Source: an uncultured Oscillospiraceae bacterium (GTDB lineage Bacteria; Bacillota; Clostridia; Oscillospirales; Oscillospiraceae). From it: a DNA stretch of 64,000 bases. The stretch's first letter is position 1, and each line of letters starts with the position of its first letter. A model generated the notes under the pieces. That model had not been told where the DNA came from and did not search any database. It was given only the letters and a program-made list of their open reading frames with translations. Shown here in pieces: positions 26,451 through 34,828 of the stretch. The position numbers were made by a program, and so were the translations under genes. The DNA is taken from NCBI GenBank assembly GCA_947625355.1, contig CANQOA010000003.1:1-64000 (forward strand), in the 5' to 3' direction.

Positions 26451-27113
26451 ATGACTGTCACCGAGAGACTGCTCGCCCGCACCCGGGACATCTGGGAGGG
26501 CTATAGCGCCCACCCCTTCGTCCGGGGCATCGCCGACGGCACCCTGGACCGGGAGAAGTTCCGCTTTTATATGATCCAGGATTACATCTACCTCGTCGAC
26601 TACGCCAAGGTGTTCGCCCTGGGCGTGGCCAAGTCCCGGGATGTGCAGACCATGCGCCTGTTCGCCGGCTATGTGCACCAGATCCTGGACGGGGAGATGG
26701 ACATCCACCGGGGCTATATGAAGCGCCTGTGCATCCCCCTGGAGGAGGCGGAGGCCGCCCAGGCGGCCCTGGACAACGCCTCCTACACGGCCTATATGCT
26801 GAAGGTCGCCTATGAAGAGGGCCCGGCGGAGATCGCGGCGGCGATCCTGTCCTGCGCGCTGAGCTATGAGCACATCGCCCGACGCATCGTGGCCGAACAT
26901 CCCGACGCGCAGGCCCACCCCTTTTACGGCGAGTGGGTGGCCGGCTACGCCGACGAGGGCTATGCCGCCGCCAACCGGGAGCTGGCCGCCCTGACGGAGC
27001 GGCTGGCGGCGGGCTATACCGAGGCCCAGCTGCGCCGCCTGGAGGAGATCTTCACGGTCTGCTCCCGCTATGAGGCCGCCTTCTGGGACATGGCCTGGGA
27101 GATGCGCGCCTGA
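26451..27113 (+). CDS. tenA: Thiaminase II (aminopyrimidine aminohydrolase)
   Basis: HPFVRGIADGTLDREKFRFYMIQDYIYLVDYAKVFALG; YEAAFWDMAWEM C-terminus. Confidence 0.95.
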   Translation: MTVTERLLARTRDIWEGYSAHPFVRGIADGTLDREKFRFYMIQDYIYLVDYAKVFALGVAKSRDVQTMRLFAGYVHQILDGEMDIHRGYMKRLCIPLEEAEAAQAALDNASYTAYMLKVAYEEGPAEIAAAILSCALSYEHIARRIVAEHPDAQAHPFYGEWVAGYADEGYAAANRELAALTERLAAGYTEAQLRRLEEIFTVCSRYEAAFWDMAWEMRA

Positions 27114-27114
27114 G

Positions 27115-27867
27115 ATGCTGGATTTTCAAAACGTCTCGTTCCAGTACCCGGGGGACGGCGCCCCCACCGTGGACGGGCTGAGCTTTCACGTGGACCGGGG
27201 GGAGTTCGTCTGCCTGGTAGGCCCCTCCGGCTGCGGCAAGAGCACCGTCTTTCGGCTGATCTGCCAGCTGCTGCGGCCCTCCGGCGGCCGGATCCTGGTG
27301 GGCGGCAGGTCCATCGACGGGCAGAAGAACTACTGCGGCTATATGCCCCAGAGCGACTTGCTGTTCCCCTGGCGAACGGTGGAGGAAAACATCCGCCTGC
27401 CCCTGGAGATCCGGGGCGGCCGCTCCCGGCAGGAGATGGACGCGCTGACCGCCCAGGCGCTGCGCACCGTGGGGCTGGACGGCTGGGGGAAGAGGTCCCC
27501 CTCGGAGCTGTCCGGCGGGATGCGCCAGCGGGCGGCCTTCGCCCGCACGACCCTGACCGGCTCGGAGCTGCTGCTTTTGGACGAGCCCTTCTCCGCGCTG
27601 GATTATCTGACCCGCCTCGCCATGCGGGAGTGGCTGCTGGACCAGTGGCAGCGGGAGCGAAAGACCGTACTGTTCATCACCCACGACGTGGAGGAGGCCA
27701 TCTTCCTCTCCGGCCGGGTCCTGGCGGCGGAGGGCAGCCCCATCGGGCGTCTGGCCTCCTTCCCGGTGCCCCTGGGGTACCCCCGGACCGTCGAGTCTCT
27801 GGGCCGGCCGGAGGCGCTGGCGCTGAAGCGGCAGCTCATCGCCATGCTGCGAAGGAGGGAGCCATGA
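27115..27867 (+). CDS. ABC transporter ATP-binding protein, HMP/thiamin-precursor type (ThiZ-like)
   Basis: Walker A GPSGCGKS; LSGGMRQRAAFARTTL; DEPFSALDYLTR; location in thi operon. Confidence 0.88.
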   Translation: MLDFQNVSFQYPGDGAPTVDGLSFHVDRGEFVCLVGPSGCGKSTVFRLICQLLRPSGGRILVGGRSIDGQKNYCGYMPQSDLLFPWRTVEENIRLPLEIRGGRSRQEMDALTAQALRTVGLDGWGKRSPSELSGGMRQRAAFARTTLTGSELLLLDEPFSALDYLTRLAMREWLLDQWQRERKTVLFITHDVEEAIFLSGRVLAAEGSPIGRLASFPVPLGYPRTVESLGRPEALALKRQLIAMLRRREP

Positions 27868-28616
27868 AGCCCAATACGAAAGCGAATCTGCCCGCGGCCA
27901 TTTTGCTCTTCGCGCTGCTCATGCTGTGGCAGGCCGGCGCCATGGGCATCGGCGCGGCCTATATCCTGCCCTCGCCGGTGCAGGTGCTGCGCCGGCTGTG
28001 GGAGCTGCGGGGCCCGCTCTTCACCGCCCACCTGCCCGCCACCATGGAGGTGGTGTTCATCGGATTGGCCATCTCGGTGGCGCTGGGGGTGGGACTGGCG
28101 GTGCTGATGGACGCCAGTCCCGTGGCGGAAAAGGCCCTGTACCCGCTGATCGTGGCCTCCCAGACCATCCCCACCACCGCGCTGGCCCCGCTGTTCGTGC
28201 TGTGGTTCGGCTACGGCATCTGGAGCAAGGTGCTGGTGACGGTGCTGATGACCTTCTTCCCGGTGGCCATCACGGTGTTCGACGGGTTCCGGTCCGTCCG
28301 GACGGAGATGGAGGAGCTGCTCGTCACCTTCGGCGCCGGCCGGCGGGAGATCTTTTGCAAGCTGAAGCTGCCGGCGGTGCTGCCCTATTTCTTCTCGGCC
28401 ATGAAAATGGCCATCCCCCTGTCCGTCATCGGCGCGGCCATCGGCGAGTGGCTGGGGGCTCAGAGCGGTCTGGGCTACTTCAGCCGCCGGATGATGACCC
28501 AGCTGGACGGGGCGGGCGTGTTCGCGCCCATATTGCTGCTGTCCGCCGCGGCCATGCTTCTGGTGGCGGTGACGGCGGCCGTCGAGCGCCGGGTCGTCAC
28601 CTGGCGCAATAAATAA
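27864..28616 (+). CDS. ABC transporter permease (ThiX-like)
   Basis: SsuC/TauC-type permease: YPLIVASQTIPTTALAPLFVLWFGYGIWSKVLVT; thi operon context. Confidence 0.9.
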   Translation: MKPNTKANLPAAILLFALLMLWQAGAMGIGAAYILPSPVQVLRRLWELRGPLFTAHLPATMEVVFIGLAISVALGVGLAVLMDASPVAEKALYPLIVASQTIPTTALAPLFVLWFGYGIWSKVLVTVLMTFFPVAITVFDGFRSVRTEMEELLVTFGAGRREIFCKLKLPAVLPYFFSAMKMAIPLSVIGAAIGEWLGAQSGLGYFSRRMMTQLDGAGVFAPILLLSAAAMLLVAVTAAVERRVVTWRNK

Positions 28617-28641
28617 AACAAACAAAAGGAGACATCCTTCC

Positions 28642-29649
28642 ATGAAGATCATGAAAAAACTGCTGGTCCTGCTGCTGTGCCTGACCCTGACGGCTGGGCT
28701 TCTCGCCGGCTGCGGCGAAAAAAAGGAGGACCAAAACGCCCAGCTGCGCACGCTCAACGTGGTCCTGGACTGGTATCCCAACGCCCTGCACACCTTCCTG
28801 TATACCGCCATCGAGCGGGGCTACTTTGCCGACGAGGGCCTGGACGTGCACATCCAGTTCCCCGCCAACGAGAACGACGCCCTCTCCCTGGTGGGCGCGG
28901 GCAAGGCGGAGATCGGGCTCTATTATGAGCACGACATCATCCAGGCCGTAGCGGACCAGGACGTGCCGGTCAAGTCCATCGCCGCGGTGGTCCAGTCGCC
29001 GCTGAACGTGATCCTGTCCCTGGCGGAGAAGGACATCCACTCCCCCGCCGACCTGGTGGGCAAGACGGTGGGCTACGGCGGCACCGCCCTCAGCGAGGCG
29101 CTGGTGCGCTCCATGATGGAGTACGTGGGCGCGGACGGGTCCGACGCGGAGCTGGTGAACGTGGGCTTTGAGCTGATGAGCGCCATGACCACCGGCAATG
29201 TGGACGCCACCATCGGGTGCCTGGTGAACCACGAGGTCCCCCAGATGGAGGAGGAGGGCTTCCAGGTCAACTGGTTTTTGGTGAACGAGTACGGCGTGCC
29301 CAACTACTATGAGGCCGTGTTCCTGGCCAACAACGAGATGATTGAGGCCGAGCCGGAGGTGCTCTCCGCGTTCCTGCGGGCCTGCGCCAAGGGCTTCGAG
29401 GACTTCAAGGCCGACCCGGAGGGCTGTCTGAAGATCCTGCTGGAGAACCAGAACGAGGAGAACTTCCCCCTGTCCGAGACGGTGGAGACCCAGTCCTGCC
29501 AGACCCTTCTGCCGCTGATGGAGACGGCGGACGCCGCCTTCCTCACCCAGTCGGCGGACAACTGGCAGGAGAACATCGACTGGATGTACGCCTCCGGCCT
29601 CATCAGCCACCCGGTGGAGGTCTCCCAGGTCATGGCGGAGCTCCCCTGA
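28642..29649 (+). CDS. ABC transporter substrate-binding lipoprotein, NMT1/THI5-like (ThiY-like)
   Basis: Lipobox LLAGCGEKK; LNVVLDWYPNALHTFLYTAIERGYFADEGLDV typical of HMP-binding ThiY. Confidence 0.92.
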   Translation: MKIMKKLLVLLLCLTLTAGLLAGCGEKKEDQNAQLRTLNVVLDWYPNALHTFLYTAIERGYFADEGLDVHIQFPANENDALSLVGAGKAEIGLYYEHDIIQAVADQDVPVKSIAAVVQSPLNVILSLAEKDIHSPADLVGKTVGYGGTALSEALVRSMMEYVGADGSDAELVNVGFELMSAMTTGNVDATIGCLVNHEVPQMEEEGFQVNWFLVNEYGVPNYYEAVFLANNEMIEAEPEVLSAFLRACAKGFEDFKADPEGCLKILLENQNEENFPLSETVETQSCQTLLPLMETADAAFLTQSADNWQENIDWMYASGLISHPVEVSQVMAELP

Positions 29650-29661
29650 CCGCACAGCGCA

Positions 29662-29697
29662 AAGCAGCCCGGACTGTCTGTCCGGGCTGCTTTTTCT
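29662..29697 (+). terminator. Intrinsic terminator after thiY-like gene
   Basis: AGCAGCCCGGAC-TGTCT-GTCCGGGCTGCTTTTT. Confidence 0.85.
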
Positions 29698-29727
29698 GTC
29701 CGTAATGGCTCTCCCCGCCGCGCGGTC

Positions 29728-30558
29728 TCAGCTCTCGAAGCCCACCAGCAGACCGCCGGCCTCGGCATAGAAGGAGCACAGTCCCCTGGTGGGGACGATC
29801 TGCACATCCGCCGACCGCCAGGCGTCCAGCACCATGAACCGCAGCATGTCGGCCCCCTCCCGATCCTGGCAGTGGGCGATGCGCACCCGGCCGCCGGCAT
29901 AGCCCCGCTCCGTCATGCTCCGCAGGATGGCGTCCAGCGCCGAGCGCTGGCCCCGGCATTTGCGCAGCAGCTCCAGAGTGCCCTCCCGGCTGGCCGCGCC
30001 CACCACCCGGATGCCCAGCACCCCCGCCAGAGCCGCCGCCGGATGGCTGACCCGGCCGTTCCGGGCCAGGTTTTTCATGGACTCCAGACAGAACAGCAGA
30101 TGGGTCCGCCGCCGGTATTCCCCGATGGCGGCGGCCGTCTCGTCAAAGCCCGCGCCCCGGATGGTCAGCTCCCGCAGCTTTTCCGCGAGAAGCTGCATCT
30201 CCGGCCCGGTGGACAGGCTGTCCAGCACATGCACCCGCGCGCCGGGATGCAGCCGGACATACTCCTCCCCCGCCTGGGCCGCCGAGGCCCAGGCGCCGGA
30301 CAGGGCGCTGGTGATGGTCACGGCGAATACCTCTTCCGATCCGCCGAAGGCGTCCAGCCAGTCCTGGATGTTGGGGCAGGAGGAGCCTGAGCGGCCCTTG
30401 TACGCCGCCAGCTCCGCCACCATGGCGTCTACGTCCAGGGCGCCGTCGTCCGTATATTCCGCCTCCGCCGTCACGATCTTCAGCGGCACGCAGGCAAAGC
30501 GCACGCCCGGCAGAGACAGAAGATTCGCCGAGGAATCCGTCACGATCACACGGTCCAT
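29728..30558 (-). CDS. DegV family protein (fatty-acid binding)
   Basis: VIVTDSSANL; GRSGSSCPNIQDWLDAF; VTITSALSGAWASA. Confidence 0.9.
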   Translation of the reverse strand: MDRVIVTDSSANLLSLPGVRFACVPLKIVTAEAEYTDDGALDVDAMVAELAAYKGRSGSSCPNIQDWLDAFGGSEEVFAVTITSALSGAWASAAQAGEEYVRLHPGARVHVLDSLSTGPEMQLLAEKLRELTIRGAGFDETAAAIGEYRRRTHLLFCLESMKNLARNGRVSHPAAALAGVLGIRVVGAASREGTLELLRKCRGQRSALDAILRSMTERGYAGGRVRIAHCQDREGADMLRFMVLDAWRSADVQIVPTRGLCSFYAEAGGLLVGFES

Positions 30559-30676
30559 AGGAACACCTCGTTTTTCAATAACTTTTTATCGGCTCATCAA
30601 AAACCCATTGGCGGCATTATAGCAGTTTTCTAAAAACCTGTCAAGTGATATCCATAAACCCGTCTAAAGGTTTTTG

Positions 30677-30705
30677 TTGACTTGGCGGCTGGAAAACGCT
30701 ACAAT
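30677..30705 (+). promoter_or_regulatory. Promoter for DUF1836 gene
   Basis: TTGACT-17 nt-TACAAT. Confidence 0.7.
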
Positions 30706-30735
30706 ATTGGATAGCCGCGAAAGGAGGACGGACTA

Positions 30736-31260
30736 GTGACCCAGCAGATGAAGGACGCGATGGCATCGGCGGTGCGGGATTTCCGCCTGCCCCGGTACAG
30801 CGAGATACCGAACGTGGGGCTCTATCTGGAGCAGGTGACAAAATACATCTGCGACTGTCTGGCGCCCCTGGGGGACGTGACCATCACCGGCTCCATGATC
30901 AGCAACTATGTCAAGCGGGGCCTGGTGGAGAACCCGGTGAAGAAGCAGTATCACCGGCGCCAGATCGCCTACCTGATCTATATCGCCGTGGCCAAAAACG
31001 TGCTGAGCCTGGACAACATCCGCCTCCTGCTGGAGATACAGCGGCGGACCTATGACCGGCAGGTGGCCTATGACTACTTCTGCGAGGAATTTGAGAACCT
31101 GCTCTATTATGTGTTCGGGCTGAAGAGCGCGCCGGACGCGGTGGGCACGGAGGCCACCGACGAGAAGGTCATGCTGCGCAACACCATCATCACCGTGGCC
31201 CACAAGGTCTATCTGGACATGTGCTTCCGCGCCATCCAGGCGGAAAACGCGCCGCAGTGA
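30736..31260 (+). CDS. DUF1836 domain-containing putative transcriptional regulator
   Basis: RLPRYSEIPNVGLYLEQVTKYICDCL...ITGSMISNYVKRGLVENPVKKQYHRRQIAYLIYIAVAKNVLSLDNI. Confidence 0.9.
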   Translation: MTQQMKDAMASAVRDFRLPRYSEIPNVGLYLEQVTKYICDCLAPLGDVTITGSMISNYVKRGLVENPVKKQYHRRQIAYLIYIAVAKNVLSLDNIRLLLEIQRRTYDRQVAYDYFCEEFENLLYYVFGLKSAPDAVGTEATDEKVMLRNTIITVAHKVYLDMCFRAIQAENAPQ

Positions 31261-31353
31261 CCGGCCGCCGGTTGCTTTTTCCCGCCCCGCCTGCTATTAT
31301 AATGACTGAGCTGCCCGGCAGCGGAAAATATCACCAGAAGGAGCGTTTTTGTC

Positions 31354-31926
31354 ATGATGAAAGATTTCGGCGTCAAGCCCTGGCTGTACCCCATGCCCAC
31401 CTATATGATCGCCACCTATAACGAGGACGGGACCGTGGACGCGATGATGATGGCCTGGGGCGGCATCTGCGCGGAGGATATGGTGGCCCTGAACCTGGAA
31501 GCCGACCACAAGACCGTGGCCAATCTGCGGGCCCGGGGGGCGTTCACCCTGTCCGTGCCCGGCATGGACACCATGGCCGCCTCCGACTATATGGGCATCG
31601 CCTCCGCCAACGACACCCCCGACAAGTTCGAGCGCACCGGCCTGCACGCGGTGAAGAGCAGCCGGGTGGACGCGCCCGTCATCACCGAGTACCCCCTGAC
31701 CCTGGAGTGCACCGTGGAGCGGTTCGAGGACGAGCCCTACGGCCTGCGGGTGCTGGGCCGCATCCAGAACGTGATGGCCGACGAGAAGGTGCTGGACGAG
31801 CTGGGCCGCGTGGACGCGGGCAAGCTGAACGCCTTCGCCTTCGACCAGATGCGCAACGGCTACTACGCCGTCACCGAGAAGGTGGGCCAGGCCTGGAACG
31901 CCGGAGCGGGCCTCATCCAAAAGTGA
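31354..31926 (+). CDS. Flavin reductase family protein (FMN-binding split barrel)
   Basis: MPTYMIATYNEDGTVDAMMMAWGGICAEDMVALNLEADHKTVANLRARGAFTLSV. Confidence 0.88.
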   Translation: MMKDFGVKPWLYPMPTYMIATYNEDGTVDAMMMAWGGICAEDMVALNLEADHKTVANLRARGAFTLSVPGMDTMAASDYMGIASANDTPDKFERTGLHAVKSSRVDAPVITEYPLTLECTVERFEDEPYGLRVLGRIQNVMADEKVLDELGRVDAGKLNAFAFDQMRNGYYAVTEKVGQAWNAGAGLIQK

Positions 31927-31929
31927 CCG

Positions 31930-31970
31930 CAAAAAGTCCCGCCTCCCGGGAGGGCGGGACTTTTTCTTTT
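31930..31970 (+). terminator. Intrinsic terminator
   Basis: AAAAAGTCCCGCC-TCCCGGGA-GGCGGGACTTTTTCTTTT. Confidence 0.85.
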
Positions 31971-32004
31971 CTCCCACGCCCGACTACTGAAAGGAGGCAT
32001 TGCC

Positions 32005-32751
32005 ATGAATGAGATCCTCGCCTCCCTGCACGCGCGAAAGTCCGTGCGGGACTACCTGGACAAACCCATCTCCGCCGCCGACAGGGAGGCCATCCTCCTG
32101 GCGGCCTGCGCCGCGCCCACGGCGGGCAACCAGCAGATGTACACCATCCTGGACATCACCGACCAGGCCCTGAAGGACGCGCTGGCCGTCAGCTGCGACC
32201 ATCAGCCCTTCATCGCCAAGGCGCCCATGGTGCTGGTATTCTGCGCCGACTGCCAGAAGTGGTACGACGCCTACATCGAGGCGCACCTTGCGCCCCGCGC
32301 CCCCGGCGCAGGGGACATCATGCTGGCGGTGGTGGACGCCTCCATCGCCGCCCAGAACGCCGTCACCGCCGCGGAGAGCCTGGGCATCGGCTCCTGCTAC
32401 ATCGGGGACATCCTGGAGCAGTGCCAGACCCACCGGGAGCTCTTGCACCTTCCCGCATACGTGGTCCCCTGCGCCATGCTGGTGCTGGGCTATCCCACCC
32501 AGCAGCAGATGGACCGTCCCAAGCCCGCCCGGTGCGCCCTGGAGCACATCGTCCACGAGAACGCCTACCGGCGCATGGACGGTGCCGAGCTGCGGCGGAT
32601 GTTCTCACCCCGCGCCGCCAACGGCTACGACGCCTGGATGGCGGCCTTCTGGAAGCGGAAATACGAGTCCGATTTCGCCCTGGAGATGACCCGCTCCGTG
32701 GAGGAGTATCTGAAAGCGTTTGACAACGGCCCCGGCGGGGTCCATAATTGA
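32005..32751 (+). CDS. Nitroreductase family protein
   Basis: LHARKSVRDYLDKPISAADREAILLAACAAPTAGNQQMYTILDI; AAESLGIGSCYIGDI. Confidence 0.92.
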   Translation: MNEILASLHARKSVRDYLDKPISAADREAILLAACAAPTAGNQQMYTILDITDQALKDALAVSCDHQPFIAKAPMVLVFCADCQKWYDAYIEAHLAPRAPGAGDIMLAVVDASIAAQNAVTAAESLGIGSCYIGDILEQCQTHRELLHLPAYVVPCAMLVLGYPTQQQMDRPKPARCALEHIVHENAYRRMDGAELRRMFSPRAANGYDAWMAAFWKRKYESDFALEMTRSVEEYLKAFDNGPGGVHN

Positions 32752-32779
32752 ACCAGATCAAATACCAGGAGGCATTTTC

Positions 32780-33172
32780 ATGGAGAAGGTCTATCAGTTT
32801 TTGAAGGACGCCGGGACCTACTATCTGGCCACCGTGGAGGGCGACCAGCCCCGGGTGCGCCCCTTCGGCACCGCGCACATCTTCGAGGGGAAGCTCTATA
32901 TCCAGACCGGCCGGAAAAAGGACGTGTCCCGCCAGCTGGCCGCCAACCCCAAGGCGGAGGTCTGCGCGTTCAAAGACGGGGTGTGGCTGCGGGTAGCCGG
33001 CAAGCTCATTGAGGACGACCGGGTGGAGGCCCGCAAGTCCATGCTGGACGCCTATCCCAACTTGCGGGCCATGTACGACGAAAACGACGGCAACACCCAG
33101 GTGCTCTATTTCCAGGATGCCACCGCCACCTTCAGCTCCTTCACCGCGCCCCCCGAGACGGTGACGTTCTGA
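32780..33172 (+). CDS. Pyridoxamine 5'-phosphate oxidase family protein
   Basis: AGTYYLATVEGDQPRVRPFGTAHIFEGKLYIQTGRKKDVSRQLAANPKAEVCAF. Confidence 0.92.
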   Translation: MEKVYQFLKDAGTYYLATVEGDQPRVRPFGTAHIFEGKLYIQTGRKKDVSRQLAANPKAEVCAFKDGVWLRVAGKLIEDDRVEARKSMLDAYPNLRAMYDENDGNTQVLYFQDATATFSSFTAPPETVTF

Positions 33173-33257
33173 GCGCTCGGACAGCCCCTCGCCGAAAACT
33201 GGGAAAAACGACAAAATGACCGGGACGCTCGCGCGTCCCGGCCGCTTTATTTTTCTC

Positions 33258-33890
33258 TCACCAGTGCCGGACGGTCTCGTCGGCCAGGGCCCGCAGCTCA
33301 TCCCAGTGGGCGCCCACGCTCTCGTCATACACGCCCACCAGATAGTAGCCCGCGCCCTTTGCCGTCCGGGCGGCCACCAGGGAGTCCTCGAACACCGCCA
33401 CCGCCTCCGGTCCCGGCGCCCCCAGGCGCCTGGCGGCGGCGTGGTAGATGTCCGGCTTGTCCTTTCCCGCGCCCACGCTCTCACAGGACAGCACGAACCG
33501 GAAAAGGTCCCGCACCCCCTGCTGCCGCAGGCACTGCTCCATCAGCGGCTCCGCCGTGGAGGACGCCACGCCCATGACCACGCCCCGGCGGGCCAGCCCC
33601 TCCAAATACTCCCGCGCACCGGGTTTGAGGCGGATGTCCCGGCGGTAATGCCCTTCCATGACGGCGTAGAGCTCCGCCTGGGCCCGCTCCAGCGTGTCGT
33701 CCAGGCGGTACTCCCGGATGAACAGCTCCAGCGTCTCCCGCACGGGCAGCGGCATGGTCCGCTGCAGCAGCTCCGGCGGCACATAGGCCACGCCCCGGCT
33801 GTGCAGATATTCCTCCGCCAGACCGTCCCAGTAGCCCATGGAGTCTGCCAGCGTGCCGTCCATGTCAAAGATCGCGTACCGTTTGTCCAT
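33258..33890 (-). CDS. HAD family hydrolase (beta-phosphoglucomutase-like)
   Basis: YAIFDMDGTLADSMGYW; GVASSTAEPLMEQCL; VFEDSLVAARTAKGAG. Confidence 0.93.
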   Translation of the reverse strand: MDKRYAIFDMDGTLADSMGYWDGLAEEYLHSRGVAYVPPELLQRTMPLPVRETLELFIREYRLDDTLERAQAELYAVMEGHYRRDIRLKPGAREYLEGLARRGVVMGVASSTAEPLMEQCLRQQGVRDLFRFVLSCESVGAGKDKPDIYHAAARRLGAPGPEAVAVFEDSLVAARTAKGAGYYLVGVYDESVGAHWDELRALADETVRHW

Positions 33891-33901
33891 TCTCAGAAGG
33901 C

Positions 33902-34486
33902 TCAATACAGCTCCGTGATGATGTCCACGCACCGGTCGATGCCCAGCGCGTCGCTGTCCAGAGAGATGTGGTAGTGCTGGCTCTTGCCCCACTCCATGTC
34001 GGTGTAGAACTGGTAATAGGCCGCCCGGCGCTTATCCTTGTCCCGCAGGCGCTTTTCCGGCGTCTCGGAGGTCTCGCCGTAGAGCTTGACGATCCGCTCG
34101 GCCCGCGCCTCCATGGGGGCGTGGATGAACACCTTCAAAAGGTCGGCCTTCCCCTCCAGGATGTAGTCCGCGCAGCGGCCCACGATGACGCAGGGCTCCT
34201 TCTCCGCCAGCTCCAGGATGAGCTTGCGCTGGACGGTCCAGAGATAGTCCTGCACGGACAGGCCGTTGACGGACCGGTCGGCGAAAGCGGTGGCCAGCCA
34301 GCCGCCCCGGGGGGTATACTCTCCGCGCTCGGCGATATATTCCTTCGCCAAGCCGCTCTCCTCGGCGATCTTCTCCAGAAGCTCGTTGTCAAAGCAGGGG
34401 ATGCCCAATCTCTCCGCGGCCTGCCGGCCGATGGTCCGGCCGCCGCTGCCGAATTCACGGCTGACGGTAATGACTCTGTTGGCCAT
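33902..34486 (-). CDS. Cytidylate kinase-like family protein
   Basis: ITVSREFGSGGRTIGRQAAERLGIPCFDNELL; VIVGRCADYIL; DKDKRRAAYYQFYT. Confidence 0.93.
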   Translation of the reverse strand: MANRVITVSREFGSGGRTIGRQAAERLGIPCFDNELLEKIAEESGLAKEYIAERGEYTPRGGWLATAFADRSVNGLSVQDYLWTVQRKLILELAEKEPCVIVGRCADYILEGKADLLKVFIHAPMEARAERIVKLYGETSETPEKRLRDKDKRRAAYYQFYTDMEWGKSQHYHISLDSDALGIDRCVDIITELY

Positions 34487-34638
34487 AACTGCTCCTTTCC
34501 CCGGGACGAGGCAGACGCGCCCGCCTCGGCTTTGTGTTTATTTTAGCAGGGTTTTCCCCTCCCGTCAACCGGCGCGGGGAAATTCGCTCTGCACCTTGCA
34601 ACCGGCGAAATTATCCGTTATAATAGCGTATACGTCGC

Positions 34639-34721
34639 GCGGGTATGGTGGAATTGGCAGACACGCTGGATTTAGGTTCCAGTGGGCGACCGTGGGAGTT
34701 CAAATCTCCCTACCCGCACCA
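34639..34721 (+). tRNA. tRNA-Leu (anticodon TAG)
   Basis: GCGGGTA...TACCCGC acceptor stem, encoded CCA, anticodon loop TTTAGGT, long variable arm; promoter TTGCAA-17 nt-TATAAT upstream. Confidence 0.95.
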
Positions 34722-34828
34722 CACCATGCAGTCAAAAAGCATACTGCGCCGAAAGACCCAGGCCCACAGGCGGACTCTGGGTTTTTTCGGTTTGATGGGA
34801 TAGTTCCCGTACCTGGAAGGAGCGCTTT

